DNA of 13,742 nucleotides from Vulcanisaeta sp. UBA163 (GCA_002496475.1 DAJV01000104.1:1-13742), one strand, 5' to 3'. Shown: positions 1 to 7,046, numbered from the stretch's first letter. The notes: generated by a model from the letters alone, not told the origin. Numbers and translations: made by a program.

Positions 1-1
1 C

Positions 2-214
2 ATATTCGTATTGACTGGGTACTACGGCTTTTGGACACTAAAGCAGGTGTTTTATGGGCAACCCAGGGGTAATTATCATAAGGTTAATGTTGATCCTAAG
101 CTCGTGATTCCACTATACGTGCTTGGCCTGGCTGCAATAATACTTTTATTCCCACCAGCATCCACATACCTCGTGCATTCAGTATTAATGGGTATTGGCA
201 TGATAAGGGGGTGA
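2..214 (+). CDS. C-terminal fragment of a NuoM/NuoN-like proton-translocating subunit of complex I (partial at 5' end)
   Basis: The reading frame is open from base 2 to a TGA at 212-214, so only the last 70 or so residues are present. A TTG at 11 is in frame but is simply an internal codon. The fragment has the form of an antiporter-like subunit C-terminus: an aromatic-rich segment running into FYG (the family's R-x-F-x-G region), a basic hydrophilic loop, then one hydrophobic helix of about 25 residues (IPLYVLGLAAIILLFPP and onward). The next gene, nuoL, begins inside this gene's stop codon, which points to a complex I (nuo/ndh) operon entering from the left. Whether it is NuoM, NuoN or an MrpD-like paralogue cannot be decided from this piece. 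Membrane location is inferred from hydrophobicity. Confidence 0.72.
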   Translation: MFVLTGYYGFWTLKQVFYGQPRGNYHKVNVDPKLVIPLYVLGLAAIILLFPPASTYLVHSVLMGIGMIRG

Positions 215-2235
215 TGGGCATGCTCGCAAACCTACTTGGTGAACTAATGGGATTGATGCTGTTATCGCCTATAGTGCTTGCAGCACCAATAGCTATTTAC
301 TGGCTATTCAACCAGGACCCAAGGAAGGCAAGGCCGTTGGCATACTTATCCGTTATTGGCCTTGGGATCTCCGCAATTATAGCCACATACATAGAGTATA
401 TTGAGGTCGTAATTTCATGGAAGAGTATAGCCTATAGCATGCCTTGGATGACCGTGTTTAGTCTTGGCAATAACTTCACCATATACGTTTCCTTCATCGC
501 CAACTTTCTCAGTAGCAACATGGGTTTAATAACTGCCTGGCTAGCCTTCATAATCGGTATTTACAGCCTTGATTACCTAGCCAAGGACTATAGGCTTGGT
601 TGGTTCTGGTTCTTCTACAATCTCTTTGCTGCATCCATGTTACTCACCGTGTATGCCAACGACCTATTATTCATGTACATTGGGTGGGAGGGGCTTGGAT
701 TTAGTTCATGGGCATTAATAGGACATTGGTATAAGGATGATGATGAACTATCCTACGTTGGTAGATTCGGCGAGAAATTAATTCTTGATAAACCGGCTTG
801 GACTACGCCGTCCTACGCGGCGTATAGGGCCATAGCTACGATAAGGTTTGGTGATATACCTATGCTCGGTGCAATAGCCGCAATAGGCATATTGGGTGGT
901 TCCCTGATATTGACACCGGTAAGTGGTGTTACAGCCATAGACTGGCCACACGTGATCTCGACACTTGGCATTGGCGGTACCGTTGCCCTATTACTGGCGT
1001 TCATGCTTGGTCCATACACCAAGAGTGCCCAGGTTCCATTCAATGATTGGTTGCTCACGGCAATGACGGGCCCAACATCAGTCTCTGCATTACTTCACTC
1101 AGCAACTATGGTCGCTGCTGGCGCCTACATATTTATGAGATTAACTGAATCCCTCTACGCAGCCGGCGTCATTACTTACCCAGGCATTGAGATTATGTAT
1201 TTGGTAACAGTTTATGTTGGGCTCCTAACGGCTCTACTGGGTGCATTATTTGCCATGATGATAGATGAGAGGAAGGTTATACTGGCGGGATCCACAATGT
1301 CTTCATTGGGCTTCATGATGGGCGTAACCGCACTAGCGCCGTTCCTACCGCAGCAATTTGCAACTATTAGCATTGGATACTACGTAATACCTTTGGCGGT
1401 TTTGGTGGCATTTTCGTACCTAATAGTACATGCATTATCGAAGGCAACCCTATTCCTGGTAAGCGGTCACTTAATACATGTAACACACACTAGATTCAAT
1501 ACGGGTAACCTAGAACTCGGTAAGAGTATGAAGCCTGCCTTCTACGCAACATTAGCCGCAGCAATAACCCTTGGCGGTGTTCCACCATTAGCTGGTTATT
1601 GGGTTCATGCTGCAATGGACGAGGCAGTTACAGAGACTATTTCTGTAGCTGGTTATGGCGCATATATATTAATGATATTAACGAGCCTTGCCTACGTTGC
1701 CTTCCTAGCCAGATTCACGTCTCTGAACTTCATAAAGGGTGAACCTCCGCATGCTCATGAGGAGCATGGGAAGTATCCATTAATGGTTGCTGCCTATACA
1801 ATAACTGGTACTGCGGCTTTAGCGGCATTGGCATTACCATTTACGATAACACCCTCCATTTTCATACATGCTGGTTTTGATAGTATAGTAATAGCCATTG
1901 GCATTGTTCTATGGATAATATTTGCAATAGCATTGATAAAGCCTAGGGTGGGTAACCTTGGAATAATCACAAGGATCTTTGAAAGGAGATACTACATTCA
2001 AGTCTTCATGGATGTGGTGCTGGCGGGCTTCGGCTTCATACTAACACTTGCCGCATTTTACATATACAGGGGTATTGATGCATTCTTTAACTTCATAATA
2101 CCTAATGCAACGATAGTACTATCGAGGCACATAAGGTCTATACAGAGGGGCTACCTAAGGACCTACCTTGAAATGCTACTCGTAACACTAGCTGTAGCTA
2201 TATTAATAATACTAATAATAATTGCATTGCTTTAG
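211..2235 (+). CDS. nuoL: NADH-quinone oxidoreductase (complex I) subunit L, proton-translocating antiporter-like subunit
   Basis: 674 residues, polytopic membrane protein. The family core is clear: WEGLGFSSWALIGHWY around residue 160, FGDIP at 214-217, KSAQVPFNDWLLTAMTGPTSVSALLHSATM at 271-300 (the proton-antiporter signature), STMSSLGFM near 361, and HALSKATLFLVSGH at 407-420. By comparison with the E. coli protein, Glu160, Asp215, Lys271, His407 and Lys411 match the conserved proton-path residues. The long C-terminal tail (about 570-674), ending in a hydrophobic helix, agrees with the NuoL lateral-helix extension, not with NuoM or NuoN. The GTG start at 211 overlaps the previous stop by four bases (GTGA), implying translational coupling; ATGs at 214 and 220 are alternatives. 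Two oddities are reported separately: His466 where E. coli NuoL has its terminal Lys399, and a loop about 20 residues longer after Glu160. The electron-donor module is not in the window, so NADH may not be the donor. Confidence 0.93.
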   Translation: MMGMLANLLGELMGLMLLSPIVLAAPIAIYWLFNQDPRKARPLAYLSVIGLGISAIIATYIEYIEVVISWKSIAYSMPWMTVFSLGNNFTIYVSFIANFLSSNMGLITAWLAFIIGIYSLDYLAKDYRLGWFWFFYNLFAASMLLTVYANDLLFMYIGWEGLGFSSWALIGHWYKDDDELSYVGRFGEKLILDKPAWTTPSYAAYRAIATIRFGDIPMLGAIAAIGILGGSLILTPVSGVTAIDWPHVISTLGIGGTVALLLAFMLGPYTKSAQVPFNDWLLTAMTGPTSVSALLHSATMVAAGAYIFMRLTESLYAAGVITYPGIEIMYLVTVYVGLLTALLGALFAMMIDERKVILAGSTMSSLGFMMGVTALAPFLPQQFATISIGYYVIPLAVLVAFSYLIVHALSKATLFLVSGHLIHVTHTRFNTGNLELGKSMKPAFYATLAAAITLGGVPPLAGYWVHAAMDEAVTETISVAGYGAYILMILTSLAYVAFLARFTSLNFIKGEPPHAHEEHGKYPLMVAAYTITGTAALAALALPFTITPSIFIHAGFDSIVIAIGIVLWIIFAIALIKPRVGNLGIITRIFERRYYIQVFMDVVLAGFGFILTLAAFYIYRGIDAFFNFIIPNATIVLSRHIRSIQRGYLRTYLEMLLVTLAVAILIILIIIALL

Positions 2236-2252
2236 GTTTAAATTTTAAACCT
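2234..2252. repeat. 19-bp perfect palindrome at the end of nuoL, probable terminator element
   Basis: AGGTTTAAA and TTTAAACCT form 9-bp arms around a single T. The repeat starts inside the nuoL TAG stop (2233-2235) and lies between two convergent genes. It is followed at once by a second inverted repeat and a T-rich run, so a role in ending transcription in one or both directions is plausible. Many archaeal terminators are just oligo-T, so the role is inferred. Confidence 0.5.
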
Positions 2253-2254
2253 AG

Positions 2255-2279
2255 TAACCAAGGGGTTAATATTTATTTC
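2255..2279 (+). terminator. Hairpin plus T-rich tract after nuoL, putative terminator
   Basis: TAACC (2255-2259) and GGTTA (2264-2268) pair around an AAGG loop. They are followed by ATATTTATTTC, a T-rich tract on the nuoL sense strand that runs into the 3' end of the convergent LutB-like gene. This fits an archaeal T-tract terminator with an upstream hairpin. Function is inferred from position only. Confidence 0.45.
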
Positions 2280-3436
2280 TTAATTACCTGCTTTAGGTAT
2301 TCATTCTTTACATGAAGTATTAATTTAGGTAAGTCAATACCCATTGGACAAACATCCTTGCAATTACCTGAGTGAGTACATAACATGGCTGCTGGTCCAG
2401 CCTCCTTTATACCCCTAGTCACTGCCGTCCATGGAATGCCCATTGGCCCTGTATAGGGTGGCTTACCAAACCTAGGCCCGATGGCCCAGTAGGTTGGGCA
2501 GTGCATGCTGCATCGACCACACCTTACACATAGCAGTATCTCCCAAAGTACAGGATCTTTCGCCGCTTTCCTTCTTCCGTTATCAACGAGGACCATGTAA
2601 AACTCCTTAGGTCCCTGGGCAGGTGAGACTCTGAACATCTCAACATCTGCCGTGCTACTTGGCCCTGCCGTCAAATTCACGTAGGTTGGTGGGTAAAGCC
2701 CAGCATACGCTGATTGCACGAGTGTCTCTATCATCGCGTAGTAAAGTGTGGGCACGATTTTTTCAACACCATCATACACAATGTGCACTGGAGGCAATAC
2801 GCTTGTCATTCTTATGTTACCCTCGTTTTCAACAAGTAGTACTGCACCTGTGTCGGCCGCTATGGCATTCGCCCCAGTAATACCCACATTAGCCTTGAGG
2901 AACTTATCCCTGAGGAACTCCCTAGCCCTTTGCGCAATGGCAACCGGGTCTGGTGATACATCTACCCCAAGCTTCTCCTTCATTACCTCGGCGATCCTCT
3001 CCTTAGTCATGTGTAGGGCCGGCGCAAGTATGTGGCTTGGTTCCTCATTAGCCACTTGCACCAGGAACTCCCCAAGGTCAGTCTCCCAAACCTCATTACC
3101 CAGTTTCCCCAGGTATGACCTAAGCCCCGTCTCCGTAGCCACGTTATTCTTACTCATAACAATGACCTTGCCATTACCCACTATTTTCCCCACGATTTCC
3201 CTAGCCTCATCAGGCGTTTCAGCAAGGTAAAACCTACCACCTATTCCTTCCACGGACTTTCTAGTAAGGTCTATATAATAATCAAAGTTCCTAATTACCT
3301 CCTCCTTTGCTTTCCTAAGGTCCTTTGCGAGATCCAGCAGGTATGGGTGCTTCTTTAGTATTTCAAAAACTGATACGTTGGCTAGCTTCGCCCTACTTAT
3401 CGCAACATCCCAATTCGGTGGTGCTGAGGACTCCAT
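2273..3436 (-). CDS. LutB-like protein: LUD domain fused to a two-cluster ferredoxin domain
   Basis: 387 residues from ATG 3436 (391 from ATG 3448; residue numbers here follow the longer form). Residues about 30-290 are a LUD domain, with ETGLR at 106-110 and ITGANAIAADTGAVLLVENEGN at 190-211, the most recognisable LutB segment. The C-terminal ferredoxin part has a full cluster motif at C307-C310-C313-C317, followed by P. The second motif has C357, C363 and C367, but Ser360 stands where the second cysteine is expected. LutB works with LutA and LutC in oxidising L-lactate to pyruvate; neither partner is visible here, so substrate and partners are unknown. Neighbouring complex I genes suggest electron transfer into the respiratory chain, but this is inference. 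A TATA-like element at 3462-3470 predicts transcription starting near 3440, which favours the ATG at 3436. Confidence 0.85.
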   Translation of the reverse strand: MESSAPPNWDVAISRAKLANVSVFEILKKHPYLLDLAKDLRKAKEEVIRNFDYYIDLTRKSVEGIGGRFYLAETPDEAREIVGKIVGNGKVIVMSKNNVATETGLRSYLGKLGNEVWETDLGEFLVQVANEEPSHILAPALHMTKERIAEVMKEKLGVDVSPDPVAIAQRAREFLRDKFLKANVGITGANAIAADTGAVLLVENEGNIRMTSVLPPVHIVYDGVEKIVPTLYYAMIETLVQSAYAGLYPPTYVNLTAGPSSTADVEMFRVSPAQGPKEFYMVLVDNGRRKAAKDPVLWEILLCVRCGRCSMHCPTYWAIGPRFGKPPYTGPMGIPWTAVTRGIKEAGPAAMLCTHSGNCKDVCPMGIDLPKLILHVKNEYLKQVIKK

Positions 3437-3461
3437 ATTAATATGCATAATTTAATTCATG

Positions 3462-3471
3462 TATTTAAATA
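3462..3471 (-). promoter_or_regulatory. TATA-like element for the LutB-like gene
   Basis: TATTTAAATA, itself a 10-bp palindrome, lies 30 nt upstream of ATG 3436 and only 18 nt upstream of ATG 3448. With the usual archaeal spacing of about 26 nt to the start site, the transcript would begin between the two ATGs, which argues for the downstream one. Confidence 0.5.
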
Positions 3472-3495
3472 TGAAATCTAACCACAATGTATCTA

Positions 3496-4491
3496 CTAGC
3501 CATACTTTCTATGCCACAACCTCATTACTTCATCTTCAACGAACCTATTAACCTCATTAACCGTCCTGCCGTCCTTAACAACCTCAACGCAGGGCATGCC
3601 CTCCATCACCTCACCAATTATTGAGTAATTAATACCCAGTTTGCTCAATTTAGTACCTACAATATGCATGCGCTCTCTTGATATTGTAGCCACTAGGGTA
3701 CCTGAACTGAGTGATGCAAGTGGATCGATATTTAAAGCACTAAATATTTGCCGTGTTTCAGGATGAATGGGCACTCTATCGATGTCAATCCTTAACCTAA
3801 CATTACTAGCCTCGGCAATTTCAAGCAAGCCCTGGAGTAGACCACCCTCTGTTGGATCATGCATTGCATTAGCAAGATCAGCGATCTCAAGGGCCTCCTT
3901 AACAATACTCACATCCTTAATAAACCCCTTCGCCTTGCTAATAACCTCCCTAGGTACGCCCTTGTTCATTAACTCATTCTTGAAGTCGCTGGCCAAGACC
4001 GCAGTGCCCTCCAGGGCTATGTACTTGGTCATAAGCACTAAATCACCGGGTTTAGCCCCCGAGGTTGTTACATAGTGGTCGCCAATACCCATGGCTGTTG
4101 TTGATACAATGACCCTATCAATGCCCGGTGTGATTTCCGTGTGCCCACCAATTAATGAACCGCCTAATTCCGTTAAAGCCCTATTGACATCAGTCATTAT
4201 TCTCTCGATACCATCCTCACTAGTGCCGTGGGGTAGCAATAACGTTAGTAGAAACCACCTCGGTTTGATGCCTCTAACGGCTATGTCGTTCGCCACGATG
4301 TTTATTGCCAACCAGCCAATATCCTCAACTGCACCTGTTATTGGATCCGTGTGTATCGCCATGTACCCATTGCCAACCCTAATTATGGCTGCATCCTCAC
4401 CCACCCTAGGGCCCACGATAACGTCATGATCCTCAACACCCAAGTTCGTAAAGACAACCCTCCTTAACGCCTCATTACTCAACTTAACCAT
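3496..4491 (-). CDS. AIR synthase (PurM/HypE superfamily) related protein, HypE-like without the catalytic tail
   Basis: 331 residues with both halves of the PurM/HypE fold. GEDAAII at 31-37, HTDP at 47-50, the segment IGWLAINIVANDIAVRG ending at 74, IGGHTEITPG at 114-123, and HDPTEGGL at 211-218 match the nucleotide-binding glycine and aspartate motifs of the superfamily. True HypE, which makes the cyanide ligand of NiFe hydrogenases, ends in a Pro-Arg-Ile-Cys tail that receives the carbamoyl group. This protein ends in WHRKYG, and its only cysteine is C301. It is therefore probably an ATP-dependent enzyme of unknown substrate from the archaeal HypE-like/AIR-synthase-related family. No hydrogenase or other hyp gene is nearby. 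The ATG start sits about 26 nt downstream of a TATA element. The LutB-like gene follows 47-59 bp downstream on the same strand, so weak cotranscription is possible. Confidence 0.82.
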   Translation of the reverse strand: MVKLSNEALRRVVFTNLGVEDHDVIVGPRVGEDAAIIRVGNGYMAIHTDPITGAVEDIGWLAINIVANDIAVRGIKPRWFLLTLLLPHGTSEDGIERIMTDVNRALTELGGSLIGGHTEITPGIDRVIVSTTAMGIGDHYVTTSGAKPGDLVLMTKYIALEGTAVLASDFKNELMNKGVPREVISKAKGFIKDVSIVKEALEIADLANAMHDPTEGGLLQGLLEIAEASNVRLRIDIDRVPIHPETRQIFSALNIDPLASLSSGTLVATISRERMHIVGTKLSKLGINYSIIGEVMEGMPCVEVVKDGRTVNEVNRFVEDEVMRLWHRKYG

Positions 4492-4511
4492 TAAGAACCA
4501 AACCTACTTGA

Positions 4512-4523
4512 TCTATATTAAAG
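4512..4523 (-). promoter_or_regulatory. TATA element for the HypE-like gene, leaderless start
   Basis: On the minus strand the element reads CTTTAATATAGA, centred near 4517. The ATG at 4491 is 26 nt downstream, the spacing expected for a leaderless transcript. It lies back to back with the ilvA promoter in an 85-bp divergent spacer. Confidence 0.6.
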
Positions 4524-4543
4524 TCATTAATTATGGCGGGAAA

Positions 4544-4553
4544 GGCTTATTAC
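4544..4553 (+). promoter_or_regulatory. TATA element for threonine dehydratase, leaderless GTG start
   Basis: GGCTTATTAC is centred about 28 nt before the GTG start at 4577, and purine-rich GGGAAA just upstream could act as the BRE. The spacing supports the GTG as the first or nearly first codon of the transcript. Confidence 0.55.
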
Positions 4554-4576
4554 AACAATAATCATGCTGTTAAACC

Positions 4577-5815
4577 GTGGTAACTTCACGTGAAATATAC
4601 GAAAGAGCCCTTGAGGCATTGAGGATTATTAAGGATGCACAATCGAAGGGTCTTATACATAGGACTCCATTAATCAGGTCAGAAACCCTGAGTAGTGTGG
4701 CTGGTGCAAATGTTTGGCTAAAGCTAGAGTCGCTTCAGAAGACAGGTTCTTTCAAGGTTAGGGGTGCCTACTTTGCGATAAATAACATTGTTAAGAGACT
4801 TAGCGTTAACCGCGTTATTACGGCATCAGCTGGTAATCATGCCCAGGGAGTGGCCTACTCAGCGAGCCTCGCTGGTATAAAGGCAACCGTAGTTATGCCT
4901 CAATTCACCCCCTGGATCAAGATAGCTAGGACTAAGAGGTATGGAGCGGATGTAATACTTCATGGGGAGTCCTATAGTGAGGCCGAGGAATATGCTGCCA
5001 AATTGGCTAAGGAGTTGGGTGCATACTACGTGCATGCCTATAACGACCCGGATGTAATCGCTGGACAGGGTACGATTGGGTTTGAGATCCTCGAGGACCT
5101 AAGCAATATTAACTATGTAATAGTGCCGATTGGCGGTGGGGGTTTAATTTCAGGCATCGCCTCGGTAATAAAATCTGTAAATCCAAGGGTCAAGGTAATC
5201 GGCGTCCAAAGTGAGGGGGCTCCAGGAGCCTACCTAAGTCTCAAGAGCGGTAGGATTATCTCTGTGGAGAAGGTTGATACAATAGCGGATGGTATTGCGG
5301 TTAAGAGGATTGGTGACTTAACCTTTAAGTTAATGGGTGAGTTACTTGACGATATCGTGCTTGTTAATGACTTGGAGATCGCCAAGGCAATCCTGACAAT
5401 TGCAGAGAGCACTAAGGTCATTGCAGAGGGCGCTGGTGCAGTAAGTGTTGCTGCATTGATTAATGATAAGGTTAAGGTTAGTGGTAATGTGGTTGCTGTT
5501 GTGAGTGGCGGTAATATTGACATGAGCATGTTGTTTAAAGTCATTAGTAAGGCGTTGGCCCTTGAGGGTAGGATCGTGAAGATAAGCGGCTTATTACCGG
5601 ATAGACCAGGCATGCTTGGTAAGATCACGACAGCCCTGGGCGAACTGGGAGTTAACGTACTTGATGTTTTCCATGAGAGGTTCGACCCAACAATAACGCC
5701 AGGCTATGCCGAAGTATCATTCATAGTGGAACTACCGCCTGAGGAGGAGGCTGCAAGTAAGGTCATTGGTAGACTCAAGGAGCTTGGTTTTAACTTCAAT
5801 ATTGAGAAACCGTAA
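4577..5815 (+). CDS. ilvA: Threonine dehydratase (threonine ammonia-lyase) with C-terminal ACT domain
   Basis: 412 residues. A fold-type II PLP enzyme that converts L-threonine to 2-oxobutanoate and ammonia, and usually also serine to pyruvate; the former feeds isoleucine synthesis. Visible hallmarks are the Schiff-base lysine K60 in TGSFKVRGA, the substrate loop SAGNHAQG at 84-91, and the phosphate-binding GGGGL at 186-190. Residues about 333-409 form a single ACT domain (DRPGMLGKI, then a beta-alpha-beta pattern), the regulatory domain that often binds isoleucine or valine. The size and single ACT domain match the short (about 400-residue) bacterial/archaeal class, not the two-ACT E. coli IlvA. 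The GTG start fits the promoter at 4544-4553. ridA, whose product clears the reactive 2-aminocrotonate this enzyme releases, follows 33 bp downstream. Whether the enzyme is biosynthetic or catabolic is not settled by sequence. Confidence 0.93.
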   Translation: MVTSREIYERALEALRIIKDAQSKGLIHRTPLIRSETLSSVAGANVWLKLESLQKTGSFKVRGAYFAINNIVKRLSVNRVITASAGNHAQGVAYSASLAGIKATVVMPQFTPWIKIARTKRYGADVILHGESYSEAEEYAAKLAKELGAYYVHAYNDPDVIAGQGTIGFEILEDLSNINYVIVPIGGGGLISGIASVIKSVNPRVKVIGVQSEGAPGAYLSLKSGRIISVEKVDTIADGIAVKRIGDLTFKLMGELLDDIVLVNDLEIAKAILTIAESTKVIAEGAGAVSVAALINDKVKVSGNVVAVVSGGNIDMSMLFKVISKALALEGRIVKISGLLPDRPGMLGKITTALGELGVNVLDVFHERFDPTITPGYAEVSFIVELPPEEEAASKVIGRLKELGFNFNIEKP

Positions 5816-5826
5816 TGCTTTTAAAG
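5816..5826 (+). promoter_or_regulatory. TATA element for ridA
   Basis: TGCTTTTAAAG, directly after the ilvA stop, is centred near 5822, about 26 nt before the ridA ATG at 5849. ridA can therefore be transcribed from its own leaderless promoter as well as by readthrough from ilvA. Confidence 0.6.
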
Positions 5827-5848
5827 AACGTGGCTTTATTCATTAGTA

Positions 5849-6232
5849 ATGCCAAGGACAGTAGTATTCACTGACAAGGCCCCTAAACCAATAGGCCCCT
5901 ATTCACAGGCCGTGCGCGTTGGCAATACCCTATTCGTTAGCGGTCAAATACCTATTGACCCATCCACTGGGCAGTTGGTTAAGGGCGGCGTTAAGGAACA
6001 AACTGAGAGAGTTCTCGAGAATGTTAAGGCCATCCTCGAGGCAGCTGGTTACTCCCTGGGTGACGTGGCTTGGGTATTCGTGGCAATTAAGGATTTGAGC
6101 AAATTCTCGGAGCTCAATGAGGTCTACTCAAGGTACTTTAGGGAGAACCCACCAGCTCGTATTACCGTTGAGGCAAGCAATTTACCTAGCGGTGCCTTGG
6201 TTGAGATATCTGTTATAGCCGTTAAGGACTAA
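5849..6232 (+). CDS. ridA: RidA family 2-iminobutanoate/2-iminopropanoate deaminase
   Basis: 127 residues, the usual length for the YjgF/YER057c/UK114 family, which forms a cytoplasmic homotrimer. It hydrolyses the enamine/imine intermediates released by PLP-dependent dehydratases such as threonine dehydratase. Sequence marks: KPIGPYSQAV at 13-22 with Tyr18, LFVSGQIPIDPSTG at 28-41, Arg104 in PPARITVEA (the arginine that holds the substrate carboxylate), and LPSGALVEI at 112-120 with Glu119. All active-type RidA residues appear to be present. It lies 33 bp after ilvA on the same strand, so the producer and remover of the toxic intermediate are adjacent. The ATG start is backed by the TATA spacing. 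Confidence 0.95.
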   Translation: MPRTVVFTDKAPKPIGPYSQAVRVGNTLFVSGQIPIDPSTGQLVKGGVKEQTERVLENVKAILEAAGYSLGDVAWVFVAIKDLSKFSELNEVYSRYFRENPPARITVEASNLPSGALVEISVIAVKD

Positions 6233-6260
6233 GGCGGGTTAAGTCAAGTTATATGCATTA

Positions 6261-6272
6261 TTCTTATTAATG
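6261..6272 (+). promoter_or_regulatory. Putative TATA element for the Cas4-like gene
   Basis: TTCTTATTAATG is centred near 6267 and predicts transcription starting near 6293, just before the TTG (6297) and GTG (6300) candidate starts. An ATG at 6290 lies upstream of the predicted start site and opens only a five-codon frame. The AT-rich ATATGC at 6251-6256 is a weaker alternative. Confidence 0.4.
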
Positions 6273-6296
6273 ATTAAGGGGATGAATTAATGCGTC

Positions 6297-7046
6297 TTGG
6301 TGAGTAATTCAGTTATTAGGTTTGGTCGGGATCACATAACCGTCTCTGAAATAGCTCAGCAAATATATTGTGAATATAAATTACATTTGTCAATAATTGA
6401 GGGCAGAACTCAAACCTCAGCCATGGAGATGGGTATAATAATTCATGACGAAGTATTCAGGGGTAAGAGAGTTAATGAGGAGGAATTCATTAATGCAATC
6501 AGGAGTAATGAGCTTGTGGTTGCGACATTACCATTAATAATTAATGTAAATGGAGTTACCATAATTGGCATACCTGACGCCGTGGTATTCATGAAGGGCA
6601 TTGCCAAGGCAGTTATTGAGCTGAAGACAAGTAATAGATGGTTGGATAGATTGTTTGATAGCGAGTATGCGCAGGCACAATTATATGCATACCTGATAAA
6701 TAAGTTGAGCTTGGGTGCGGATCCTCTGGTTATGGTAATAAAAACGAGGCGCGATGTTGGTGCCACTGAGGGGTTACGCAGAAACATACTCTCTACTGCG
6801 ATTAAGTACCTAGTGGGCACTGCCGTGGAGGGTCCTGCCAGGGTCAGGTTTAGGAACTTCGTGATTTACATTAACAGGTTTGATAGATCAATAGAGACCC
6901 ACCTTAAATGGGCCTTGGATTATTGGCTAATGCACAGAGAACCAAGTGCCTCACCGACAATTGGTAAGTGCGCCACATGTGAATTTAATGATAGATGCTC
7001 ATTCAAGGCTTATATTAATGATATAAATACACGGGGTAGGACCTAG
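6297..7046 (+). CDS. Cas4-like PD-(D/E)XK nuclease with iron-sulfur cluster cysteines (stand-alone)
   Basis: 249 residues. The RecB/Cas4 nuclease motifs appear in order: H50 in GIIIHDEVF, D94 in IGIPDAV, E108 and K110 in AVIELKTS, then QAQLYAYLI at 126-134 (the Q-x3-Y motif). Four cysteines in Cas4 arrangement are present, C25 in the N-terminal helix and C225, C228, C234 near the C-terminus, expected to hold a 4Fe-4S cluster. Cas4 enzymes trim DNA ends, typically as 5'-3' exonucleases. No CRISPR repeat and no cas1 or cas2 is nearby, so a genome-maintenance role, like other solo Cas4 or AddB-like proteins, is more likely than spacer acquisition; this is inference. The start is uncertain between TTG 6297 and GTG 6300; no in-frame ATG precedes C25. 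It converges on the next gene with a 9-bp gap. Confidence 0.85.
   Translation: MVSNSVIRFGRDHITVSEIAQQIYCEYKLHLSIIEGRTQTSAMEMGIIIHDEVFRGKRVNEEEFINAIRSNELVVATLPLIINVNGVTIIGIPDAVVFMKGIAKAVIELKTSNRWLDRLFDSEYAQAQLYAYLINKLSLGADPLVMVIKTRRDVGATEGLRRNILSTAIKYLVGTAVEGPARVRFRNFVIYINRFDRSIETHLKWALDYWLMHREPSASPTIGKCATCEFNDRCSFKAYINDINTRGRT

Noticed and set aside
2748..3230. Long open frames on the plus strand opposite the LutB-like gene (also 3767-4075 and 4091-4429 opposite the HypE-like gene).
   Set aside because: They lie wholly within clear minus-strand genes and have low-complexity Ser/Pro/Thr-rich translations typical of antisense shadows.
3496..4491. HypE hydrogenase maturation factor.
   Set aside because: The essential C-terminal Pro-Arg-Ile-Cys tail is absent and no hydrogenase gene is near, so only the superfamily assignment is kept.
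6297..7046. The Cas4-like protein as a sign of a CRISPR-Cas locus.
   Set aside because: No repeat-spacer array is visible and none of the surrounding genes resembles cas1, cas2 or an effector.
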